From: Agrobacterium tumefaciens
Lineage (GTDB): Bacteria > Pseudomonadota > Alphaproteobacteria > Rhizobiales > Rhizobiaceae
NCBI RefSeq assembly: GCF_009649785.1
Contig: NZ_WJOK01000007.1
Coordinates: forward strand, 124,001-188,000
Length of the DNA: 64,000 nucleotides
Reading direction: 5' to 3'
Position numbers and translations under genes: made by a program. The notes beneath the pieces were generated by a model that saw nothing but the letters and a program-made list of their open reading frames with translations, ran no database searches and was not told where the DNA came from. The first letter of the stretch is position 1; every line of letters begins with the position of its first letter. Shown here one piece after another: positions 53,519 through 64,000 of this stretch.

Positions 53519-55036
53519 TTACAGGTCGATCAGGCTTTTGCCCGTCATTTCCGCAGGCAGCGGCACATTCATCAATTGCAGCAGCGTGGGAGCGACATCG
53601 GCAAGGATACCGTCATGCAGCTTCGCGCCTTCAGGTCCGCCGAACAGGATCACCGGCACCGGATTGGTGGTGTGCGCGGTGTGCGGGCCACCAGTTACCG
53701 GGTCAACCATGGTTTCACAATTACCGTGGTCGGCAATCACCAGCATGGCGCCGCCAACCTTTTCCAGAGCGGCAACGACTGCGGCGAGCCCCCGGTCCAC
53801 GGCTTCGCAAGCCTTGATCGCGGCTTGCAGATCGCCGGTATGGCCCACCATGTCGGGATTGGCGTAATTGGTGACGATGAGATCGTAACCCTTGCCGATC
53901 GCCTCGACGAATTTCTCCGTCACCTCAGGCGCGCTCATTTCCGGCTGCAGATCGTAGGTCGCAACCTTGGGAGACTTCGGCATGAAGCGGTCTTCGCCCA
54001 CTTCAGGTTCTTCCTTGCCACCATTCAGGAAGAAAGTGACATGCGGATATTTTTCCGTCTCGGCCAGTCGGAACTGCCGCAGACCCTGCTTGGCAACCCA
54101 CGCGCCCAACGTATTTTCGATATCGCGCTTAGGGTAAGCCGTCGTCATGAAGGTCGCATGTTTGGTGGAATATTCCACCATGCCAAGCAGCGCCGAAAGC
54201 ACTGGCTTTTCACGGACAAACCCGTCGAAATCATCCGCACCGATAGCAAGCAGGATTTCACGAGCGCGGTCGGCACGGAAATTCAGGCAGAAGAGACCGT
54301 CGCCCGATTTGAAGCCTTCGTAACCATCGATGACCGTTGGCAGGATGAATTCGTCCGTAACATCATTTTTGTAGCTTGCGGCAACGGCGCTCACCGCGTC
54401 CGGCGCATGTTCGCCCCGGCCGAGAACCATGGCGTCATAGGCCTTTTCAACACGCTCCCAGCGATTATCGCGGTCCATCGCATAATAACGGCCGATCACC
54501 GTGCCAATGCTGGCGCCTTGCGGCAGGCTTGCCGCAAATGCGGCGACGAAGCCTTCCGCGGACTGCGGCGCGACATCGCGACCATCGGTGATGGCGTGCA
54601 CGACGACCTTCAAACCCAGATCGGTCAGCAGCTTCACCGCCGCCCGACCGTGGACGATGTGGCCGTGAACGCCGCCATCGGAAACGACGCACATCACATG
54701 CGCCACGCCGCCCGCAGCCTTCACCTTGGCGGCGAAATCGAGCATCGCAGCGTTCCTGAAAAAGCTGCCGTCTTCGATAGCCAGATCGATCTGGCCAAGA
54801 TCCATGGCGACGATGCGACCGGCGCCGATATTGGTGTGTCCAACTTCCGAATTGCCCATTTGCCCGGTGGGCAGGCCGACATTCGGGCCGAAGGTGGTCA
54901 GCCGCGCATTCGGGCAGGTGGCGAAAAGCCGATCCATGGTGGGCGTGTTTGCCAGTACCGGCGCATTGCTGGACGTGTCCTCGCTCAGTCCCCAGCCATC
55001 GAGAATAGTCAGGACAACGGGTTTGGGAGTGCTCAT
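53519..55036 (-). CDS. gpmI: 2,3-bisphosphoglycerate-independent phosphoglycerate mutase
   Basis: This 505-residue cofactor-independent phosphoglycerate mutase interconverts 3- and 2-phosphoglycerate in glycolysis and gluconeogenesis. Metal and catalytic motifs are complete: LTILDGWG at the N-terminus, the phosphorylated serine in GNSEVGHTNIGAGR near residue 62, TDGRDVAPQS near 152, NFRADRARE near 255 and IADHGNCE near 440. The ATG at 55034-55036 fits the family length; an upstream extension is rejected. It stands alone and is unrelated to the neighbouring sulfur genes. Confidence 0.97.
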   Translation of the reverse strand: MSTPKPVVLTILDGWGLSEDTSSNAPVLANTPTMDRLFATCPNARLTTFGPNVGLPTGQMGNSEVGHTNIGAGRIVAMDLGQIDLAIEDGSFFRNAAMLDFAAKVKAAGGVAHVMCVVSDGGVHGHIVHGRAAVKLLTDLGLKVVVHAITDGRDVAPQSAEGFVAAFAASLPQGASIGTVIGRYYAMDRDNRWERVEKAYDAMVLGRGEHAPDAVSAVAASYKNDVTDEFILPTVIDGYEGFKSGDGLFCLNFRADRAREILLAIGADDFDGFVREKPVLSALLGMVEYSTKHATFMTTAYPKRDIENTLGAWVAKQGLRQFRLAETEKYPHVTFFLNGGKEEPEVGEDRFMPKSPKVATYDLQPEMSAPEVTEKFVEAIGKGYDLIVTNYANPDMVGHTGDLQAAIKACEAVDRGLAAVVAALEKVGGAMLVIADHGNCETMVDPVTGGPHTAHTTNPVPVILFGGPEGAKLHDGILADVAPTLLQLMNVPLPAEMTGKSLIDL

Positions 55037-55198
55037 GAAAGGACCTTCTTCTTCATTCGGTTGCCGACGAACAGCGAAGCGCTGGGCACCGGAGCGCCCC
55101 CGTCCGCCACTATGATCATGATGAGAAAACACGCTTCTCGTTCTTTCTCTTCTATACTCGAAGATCGCGAACGCAAGCCTATACCGACACCGAAACAG

Positions 55199-55226
55199 TT
55201 CCGTGAAGCTGAAGTGCTTCACGGAA
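55199..55226 (-). terminator. Hairpin downstream of the bkd operon
   Basis: TTCCGTGAAG (55199-55208) pairs with CTTCACGGAA (55217-55226) around an eight-base loop. It lies 23 bases after the bkdB stop on the minus strand. No T-run follows, so termination efficiency is uncertain. Confidence 0.5.
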
Positions 55227-55248
55227 GAAAATCCTTTTCGAACGAAGC

Positions 55249-56502
55249 TCAGCCGTCGATGAAGATCAGCGCCGGCTTTTCCAGCAGCGCCTTGATGGCC
55301 TGAATGAAGACGGCGGCATCCCAGCCGTCGACGACTCGGTGATCGAAGCTGGAGGAGAGGTTCATCATCTTGCGCGGCACGAAACCGCTGCCATCCCAGA
55401 CCGGTCGCGTCACGATCTTGTTCACGCCGATGATCGCCACCTCCGGGTGATTGATGATGGGCGTCGAAACGATACCGCCAAGGGGGCCAAGCGAGCTGAT
55501 TGTGATGGTGGACCCCGTCAACTCGTCCCGTTGCGCGGCGCCGGTGCGCGCCGCCTCGGCCACGCGCACAACTTCAGCAGCACACTCCCAAAGGCCGAGC
55601 GCTTCCGTGTGGCGAACGACCGGGACCATCAGCCCCGTAGGTGTCTGCGTGGCTATGCCGATATGCACCGCTTCGTAGTGACTGACGACCCCTTTTTCGT
55701 CATCGAAGGTGGCATTCATGCCGGGATGATCGGCGACCGTTTTCACAAGTGCGCGCATCAGGAACGGCAGGATCGTCAGTTTCGGCTGTCCTGACCGGCG
55801 GTTGCCATTCATGGTCGTGCGCAAATCCTCCAGATCGGTCACGTCGATTTCCTCGACATAGGTGATGTGGGGAATGCGGGAGACAGAAAGCGTCATCTTC
55901 TCGGCGATCTTGCGCCTAAGCCCTGTCACCTTCACCTCTTCGACAGCGCTATCGCGGGAAGCTATCGGCGCAGCGGGCCGCTCAGATTGCGACCGTGCGG
56001 TCAGAAATGTATCGAGATCGGCGTGGGTGATATGCCCGTCCGGCCCTGTTCCCCTCACTTGTCCGAGATCGATATCGAGATCGTCGGCGCGCTGGCGAAC
56101 GGCTGGCGACGCCAGAGGTTTATGGTGTTCCACCTCAGGGGAAGGCGGCGCATCCTGTATTTCGCGGGCGGGCTGGATTTCAGCCGCTGGCGGCTCTTCC
56201 GTCATGTCGGATGGCGCTTCCGGCTCGGTCACATCCGCGGGGGCAGCAGCAACAGCGGAGGCATTGGTTTCGATGCGCACCAGCGGCGCCTTAACCGCCA
56301 CCGTATCACCCACCTCCGCTGCCAACCATGTGACGACGCCCGCAACCGGCGATGGGATTTCAACCGTCGCCTTGTCGGTCATCACAGCGGCCAGCACCAT
56401 ATCCTCGTGCACGGGATCGCCGGGTTTGACATTCCATTCCACCAGTTCGGCTTCCGCAACACCTTCGCCGACATCAGGCATAGTGATAACAAATTCCGCC
56501 AT
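55249..56502 (-). CDS. bkdB: Branched-chain 2-oxoacid dehydrogenase E2 (lipoyl dihydrolipoamide acyltransferase)
   Basis: This 417-residue E2 subunit has one lipoyl domain (residues 3-78, lipoylated lysine in MTDKATVEI) and an Ala/Pro/Glu-rich linker. A peripheral subunit-binding domain follows (SPAVRQRADDLDIDLGQVRGTGPDGHITHADLDTFL, near 140), then the catalytic domain with HRVVDGWDAAVF near residue 390. It transfers the branched acyl group to CoA. It starts two bases after the E1-beta gene. The longer upstream frame is rejected. Confidence 0.95.
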   Translation of the reverse strand: MAEFVITMPDVGEGVAEAELVEWNVKPGDPVHEDMVLAAVMTDKATVEIPSPVAGVVTWLAAEVGDTVAVKAPLVRIETNASAVAAAPADVTEPEAPSDMTEEPPAAEIQPAREIQDAPPSPEVEHHKPLASPAVRQRADDLDIDLGQVRGTGPDGHITHADLDTFLTARSQSERPAAPIASRDSAVEEVKVTGLRRKIAEKMTLSVSRIPHITYVEEIDVTDLEDLRTTMNGNRRSGQPKLTILPFLMRALVKTVADHPGMNATFDDEKGVVSHYEAVHIGIATQTPTGLMVPVVRHTEALGLWECAAEVVRVAEAARTGAAQRDELTGSTITISSLGPLGGIVSTPIINHPEVAIIGVNKIVTRPVWDGSGFVPRKMMNLSSSFDHRVVDGWDAAVFIQAIKALLEKPALIFIDG

Positions 56503-56504
56503 CT

Positions 56505-57518
56505 TCAGGCCTCCATGACTTCGACGAGAGCGCGCCCGACGCGGGCCGGCCCCGGAAAATAATCCCACTCCTGCGCGTGGGGATAAGGCGTATCCCAACC
56601 AGCCACACGGACGACCGGTGCTTCCAGATGATAGAAGCAGTGCTCCTGTACCAGCGACACGACCTCCGCACCGAAGCCTGACGTGAGCGTTGCCTCATGC
56701 ACCATGACGCAGCGACCGGTCTTGGCAACGGACTTCACAATGGTGTCCAGATCGAGTGGCAAAAGGCTGCGCAGATCGATGATCTCGGCATCCACGCCCG
56801 TTTCTTCCGCTGCGGCGAGCGCAACATGCACCATGGTGCCGTAAGCGATGACAGTGACATCCTGCCCGGCGCGGCGGATTTCGGCCTTGCCGATCGGAAT
56901 GGTGTAATGTCCTTCCGGCACCTCGCCCATCTCGTGCTTCGACCATGGCGTTACCGGCCGGTCGTGATGGCCGTCGAAGGGGCCGTTATAAAGCCGCTTC
57001 GGCTCCAGAAACATCACCGGATCCGGGTCTTCGATCGAGGCGATCAGCAACCCCTTGGCGTCGTAAGGATTGGAGGGAACCACCACCTTTAGCCCGCAGA
57101 CATGGGTAAAAAGCGCCTCCGGGCTCTGACTATGCGTTTGCCCGCCAAAAATGCCGCCGCCGGTCGGCATGCGCAGGACTATGGGGCAGGTGAAATCACC
57201 ATTGGAGCGATAACGAATGCGCGCCGCTTCCTGGGTGATCTGGTCATAGGCCGGGTACATGTAATCCGCGAACTGGATTTCGACGCAGGGGCGCAGGCCA
57301 TAAGCGGCCATGCCGATGGCCGTGCCGACAATACCGGATTCGCTGATCGGCGCGTCGAAACAGCGGGTCTTGCCATATTTGCCCTGCAAGCCCTGCGTCG
57401 CACGAAACACGCCGCCGAAATAGCCCACATCCTCACCGAAAACCACCACATCGTCGCTGCGCTCCATGGACACATCCATGGCGCTGCGGACGGCTTCGAT
57501 CATCGTCATTCTTGTCAT
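56505..57518 (-). CDS. bkdA2: Branched-chain 2-oxoacid dehydrogenase E1 beta subunit
   Basis: This 337-residue transketolase-type beta subunit has MTMIEAVRSAMDVSMERSDDVVVFGEDVGYFGGVFRATQGLQGKYG at the N-terminus and FADYMYPAYDQITQEAARIRYRSNGDFTCPIVLRMPTGGGI near residue 85. VPSNPYDAKGLLIASIEDPDPVMFLEPKRLY lies near 140. It pairs with the alpha subunit to form the E1 heterotetramer. Only three bases separate it from bkdA1. An internal ATG at residue 4 is an alternative start. Confidence 0.95.
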   Translation of the reverse strand: MTRMTMIEAVRSAMDVSMERSDDVVVFGEDVGYFGGVFRATQGLQGKYGKTRCFDAPISESGIVGTAIGMAAYGLRPCVEIQFADYMYPAYDQITQEAARIRYRSNGDFTCPIVLRMPTGGGIFGGQTHSQSPEALFTHVCGLKVVVPSNPYDAKGLLIASIEDPDPVMFLEPKRLYNGPFDGHHDRPVTPWSKHEMGEVPEGHYTIPIGKAEIRRAGQDVTVIAYGTMVHVALAAAEETGVDAEIIDLRSLLPLDLDTIVKSVAKTGRCVMVHEATLTSGFGAEVVSLVQEHCFYHLEAPVVRVAGWDTPYPHAQEWDYFPGPARVGRALVEVMEA

Positions 57519-57521
57519 GTC

Positions 57522-59932
<2,411 letters not shown>

Positions 59933-59944
59933 CTCCGCCTCCCT

Positions 59945-61107
<1,163 letters not shown>

Positions 61108-61289
61108 ATTCACCTCCCTTGGCCATCCTCCCACCGAGAGAACGACCGTCATCGCAATCTCCTCCAGACCGCGACTGACGTGAACGCTATCACTATCTCG
61201 AATTCATTTCAAAGCTATTTTGATTGACAGTTTTTTGATTGGCGATATCTTTGATCCAACAATTAGTCATATCATAGAGCAAATGATCC
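61108..61289. promoter_or_regulatory. Divergent AT-rich promoter region of the branched-chain catabolic genes
   Basis: The 180 bases between the thiolase and the AsnC-type regulator are AT-rich from about 61190 to 61285, unlike the GC-rich genes around it. Lrp/AsnC regulators bind such regions at their own divergent promoters. No discrete site can be defined by eye. Confidence 0.4.
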
Positions 61290-61763
61290 ATGATTGAGCT
61301 CGACAGTTTCGACCAGAAGATTCTCCATGTGCTTGGCGATGACGGGCGTGTGAGCTGGCGCGATCTGGCAGCCCGGATCGGGCTTTCCTTCACGCCGACA
61401 CTGCGCCGCGTGCGCAAGCTGGAAGAAGAAGGCATCATTCGCGGTTATACCGCCGTGTTCGATGAGAACCGGCTGCTCGGCAATATGGGCGTCTTCATTT
61501 CCGTCACGCTGGAACGGCAGATAAAGGAAGCGCTGACGACGTTCGAGCACCATGTCGCCTCCATTCCGGAAGTGGTGGGCGGCTACCAGACGAGCGGCAG
61601 TTCCGACTATCTCATTCATGCCATGGTGCGGGATCTACCGCATTATCAGCAGCTTCTGGATTTCCTGACCACGGTTCCCGGTGTGTCGCGCATCCAGTCC
61701 AATTTCGCCATCAAGACATTCGTGCGCCGTTCCGCCGCCTTCACCGGAGGTGACGCGCCATAA
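61290..61763 (+). CDS. Lrp/AsnC-family regulator (BkdR-like)
   Basis: This 157-residue Lrp/AsnC regulator has the N-terminal helix-turn-helix LDSFDQKILHVLGDDGRVSWRDLAARIGLSFTPTLRRVRKLEEEGIIRGYTAVFD (residues 3-58) and the RAM ligand domain with GYQTSGSSDYLIHAMVRD near 110. It is divergent from the thiolase-bkd genes and upstream of isovaleryl-CoA dehydrogenase. In Pseudomonas, the Lrp-type BkdR activates bkd in response to branched-chain amino acids, so the same role is inferred. Confidence 0.92.
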   Translation: MIELDSFDQKILHVLGDDGRVSWRDLAARIGLSFTPTLRRVRKLEEEGIIRGYTAVFDENRLLGNMGVFISVTLERQIKEALTTFEHHVASIPEVVGGYQTSGSSDYLIHAMVRDLPHYQQLLDFLTTVPGVSRIQSNFAIKTFVRRSAAFTGGDAP

Positions 61764-61844
61764 ATGAGAGTTGCCAGCACGGAGGAGGTGCTGGCCGCTG
61801 ACGAGAGGGACGGAGACAAATGGCCGTCCGGAGGAGGAGACGCG

Positions 61845-63017
61845 ATGAGTTTGAACCTCGCCGCCATTTTCGATGCCGATCTCGGCCCGGAAATCGCAGC
61901 ATTGCGCGACAGCGCAAGAGCATTCGCAGACGATGAAATAGCGCCGCTCGCAGCAGAAATCGATCGCAACGATCAGTTTCCGCGCCAGCTCTGGCCGCGG
62001 ATGGGTGAACTCGGTCTGCACGGTATTACCGTTTCGGAGGAATTCGGCGGTGCTGACATGGGCTATCTCGCTCATTGCGTGGCGATGGAGGAGATAAGCC
62101 GCGCTTCCGCGTCCATCGGCCTGTCCTATGGCGCCCATTCCAACCTCTGCATCAACCAGATTCATCGCTGGGGAACGGAAGAGCAGAAGCGGCGATATCT
62201 GCCGAAGCTGGTTTCGGGCGAGCATGTCGGTTCGCTCGCCATGAGCGAGACGGAGGCCGGCTCGGATGTCGTCTCGATGCGGCTGAAGGCGGAACGTAAG
62301 GGCGACGTCTATGTGCTGAACGGCACAAAGATGTGGATCACCAACGGTCACGAGGCAGACACGCTGGTTGTCTACGCCAAGACGGACATGTCCGCCGGTG
62401 CGCGTGGCATCACGGCCTTTCTGATCGAAAAAGGCTTCAAGGGTTTTCGCCCCGCACAAAAACTCGACAAGCTTGGCATGCGCGGCTCACCCACCTCCGA
62501 ACTGGTGTTTACGGATTGCGAGGTCCCGGAGGAAAACCTCCTCGGGCGCTTGAACGACGGCGTGACGGTGCTGATGAGCGGGCTTGATTACGAGCGCGCG
62601 GTGCTGGCTGCCGGCCCTGTTGGCATCATGCAGGCGGCTATCGATCTGGTGCTACCCTATGCGCGCGAGCGCAAGCAATTCGGCAAGCCGATCGGCGAAT
62701 TCCAGCTGGTGCAGGGAAAGCTTGCCGATATCTATTCGGCCATGAACGCCTCCCGCGCCTATGTCTATGCCGTGGCGCGCGCCTGCGACAATGGCCGCAT
62801 CACAAGGCAGGATGCGGCAGGTGCGATCCTGTTTGCCGCCGAGCGGGCGACGCGAGTTGCACTGGATGCAATCCAGCTTCTCGGCGGTTCCGGCTATGTC
62901 AATGAAAGTCCGGCCGGGCGGCTGCTTCGGGACGCCAAGCTTTATGAAATCGGCGCGGGCACCAGCGAAATCCGCCGGATGCTGATCGGCCGCGAACTGG
63001 TCAAAGGCAATGGGTGA
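61845..63017 (+). CDS. ivd: Isovaleryl-CoA dehydrogenase
   Basis: This 390-residue flavoprotein oxidises isovaleryl-CoA to 3-methylcrotonyl-CoA in leucine degradation. The catalytic base is the glutamate in [19 protein letters not shown] (near residue 245), the isovaleryl-specific position. At the C-terminus [19 protein letters not shown] has no glutamate at the short-chain position, which separates it from the enzyme at 58805. GGAGGAG precedes the ATG at 61845. It is followed after eight bases by the carboxylase gene. Confidence 0.94.
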   Translation: MSLNLAAIFDADLGPEIAALRDSARAFADDEIAPLAAEIDRNDQFPRQLWPRMGELGLHGITVSEEFGGADMGYLAHCVAMEEISRASASIGLSYGAHSNLCINQIHRWGTEEQKRRYLPKLVSGEHVGSLAMSETEAGSDVVSMRLKAERKGDVYVLNGTKMWITNGHEADTLVVYAKTDMSAGARGITAFLIEKGFKGFRPAQKLDKLGMRGSPTSELVFTDCEVPEENLLGRLNDGVTVLMSGLDYERAVLAAGPVGIMQAAIDLVLPYARERKQFGKPIGEFQLVQGKLADIYSAMNASRAYVYAVARACDNGRITRQDAAGAILFAAERATRVALDAIQLLGGSGYVNESPAGRLLRDAKLYEIGAGTSEIRRMLIGRELVKGNG

Positions 63018-63025
63018 GGAATGCG

Positions 63026-64000
63026 ATGAAGCTTACATCCAGTCTGAACCGCGATCCTACCTTTTCCGCCAACGTCACCTTCATGTCGGGCCTGGTGGAT
63101 GACCTGCGGCAGCATGTCGAAAAAATCTCCAAGGGCGGCGGCGACAAGGCGCGCGAACGGCATCTGTCACGCGGCAAATTGCTTGCGCGCGACCGGATAG
63201 AAGCACTGCTCGATCCCGGGAGTCCGTTTCTCGAATTCTCGCAATTCGCAGCATACGAGGTCTACGACGAACCCGTTCCGGCCGCCGGCATCGTCACCGG
63301 CATCGGCCGGGTCGCAGGCCGTGAATGCGTCATCGTGGCCAATGACGCGACGGTGAAAGGCGGCACCTATTATCCGCTGACGGTCAAGAAACATCTGCGC
63401 GCGCAAGAGATCGCTGCCGACAACCACCTGCCCTGCATTTATCTGGTCGATTCCGGCGGTGCGAACCTTCCCAATCAGGACGAGGTTTTTCCCGACCGCG
63501 ATCATTTCGGCCGCATCTTTTACAATCAGGCCAATATGTCGGCGGCAGGCATCGCCCAGATCGCAGTCGTGATGGGAAGCTGTACGGCTGGTGGGGCCTA
63601 TGTGCCGGCTATGAGCGACCAGTCCGTGATCGTCAAAAATCAGGGCACGATCTTCCTCGGCGGTCCGCCGCTGGTGAAGGCCGCAACGGGCGAAGTGGTG
63701 ACTGCGGAAGAACTGGGTGGCGCGGATGTGCATTCGCGGCAATCCGGCGTGACTGATCACTATGCCCACGATGACCGCCACGCGCTTTCGCTGACCCGAA
63801 GGATCGTCTCCACCCTCAACCGCCGCAAACGCGTGGAGCTGGATATTCGCGAACCCGCAGAACCGCTTTATCCATCGGAGGAGCTTTACGGCATCGTGCC
63901 CACCGATACGCGCAAGCCTTTCGAGGTGCGCGAGATCATCGCGCGTCTGGTGGATGGCTCCGAATTCGACGAGTTCAAGGCGCTTTATGGCACGACGCTT
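63026..64000 (+). CDS. mccB: Methylcrotonyl-CoA carboxylase beta subunit (carboxyltransferase), 3' end outside window
   Basis: The first 325 residues of a biotin-dependent carboxyltransferase beta subunit are visible. [86 protein letters not shown] and [62 protein letters not shown] are typical of the MccB/LiuB subunit. It carboxylates 3-methylcrotonyl-CoA, the product of the preceding gene. The gene runs off the right edge. Confidence 0.94.
   Translation, partial: MKLTSSLNRDPTFSANVTFMSGLVDDLRQHVEKISKGGGDKARERHLSRGKLLARDRIEALLDPGSPFLEFSQFAAYEVYDEPVPAAGIVTGIGRVAGRECVIVANDATVKGGTYYPLTVKKHLRAQEIAADNHLPCIYLVDSGGANLPNQDEVFPDRDHFGRIFYNQANMSAAGIAQIAVVMGSCTAGGAYVPAMSDQSVIVKNQGTIFLGGPPLVKAATGEVVTAEELGGADVHSRQSGVTDHYAHDDRHALSLTRRIVSTLNRRKRVELDIREPAEPLYPSEELYGIVPTDTRKPFEVREIIARLVDGSEFDEFKALYGTTL

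Noticed and set aside
53480..55303. Plus-strand frame of 607 codons
   Set aside because: It is antisense to gpmI, which has every catalytic motif of its family.

Overview
The window reads as a chromosomal segment of a Rhizobiaceae alphaproteobacterium, most like Agrobacterium. This is inferred from the high GC content, the rhizobial style of the proteins and a blh-bigR-YeeE/YedE operon of the kind described in Agrobacterium. I see no rRNA, tRNA, CRISPR array, insertion sequence or prophage. Coding density is high and almost every gene belongs to a recognisable family.

Region 1 (1-38051) is a large island for scavenging sulfur from organic compounds. It holds eight luciferase-like flavin monooxygenases, three acyl-CoA-dehydrogenase-like proteins (two clearly DszC-like), two proteins that look like DszB desulfinases, one flavin reductase, two M20 deacylases, a GNAT acetyltransferase, and several uptake systems. 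The leftmost minus-strand operon (1-7694) has the gene content of the Bacillus subtilis ytm/yxe S-alkylcysteine salvage operons: amino-acid transporter, N-acetyltransferase, M20 deacetylase and two monooxygenases. A divergent Rrf2 regulator follows, then flavin reductase plus ACAD-like genes, ssuD, a second SsuD-like gene, and a peptide-type ABC system (18290-22179) whose permeases and ATPases are accompanied by three separate binding-protein genes (16413, 26977, 29249). One of these starts an operon with a DszB-like and a DszC-like gene; another ends a five-gene operon that starts with the second DszB-like gene.

An AT-rich element, TTCCATA-N12-TA, recurs at four promoters in this island, and a close variant occurs at a fifth. 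It is the best candidate for a shared sulfur-starvation operator.

Region 2 (38428-47404) looks like an uptake and catabolic locus for an unidentified acid or ester: a mandelate-racemase-type enolase, an SGNH hydrolase, a peptide/opine-type ABC transporter split over two convergent operons, a LysE exporter and a FadR-type GntR regulator. Its promoters carry ordered operator-like repeats.

Region 3 (47526-53458) holds a GlxA-type AraC regulator divergent from an alpha/beta-hydrolase, SDR and membrane-protein operon, then the persulfide dioxygenase/repressor operon blh-bigR with two YeeE/YedE half-transporters, which handles sulfide.

Region 4 (53519-64000) is housekeeping and branched-chain amino acid catabolism: gpmI, the E1/E2 genes of the branched-chain 2-oxoacid dehydrogenase, an acyl-CoA dehydrogenase, a thiolase interrupted by an apparent one-base frameshift, a divergent Lrp/AsnC regulator, isovaleryl-CoA dehydrogenase and the beginning of methylcrotonyl-CoA carboxylase beta, which runs off the right end.
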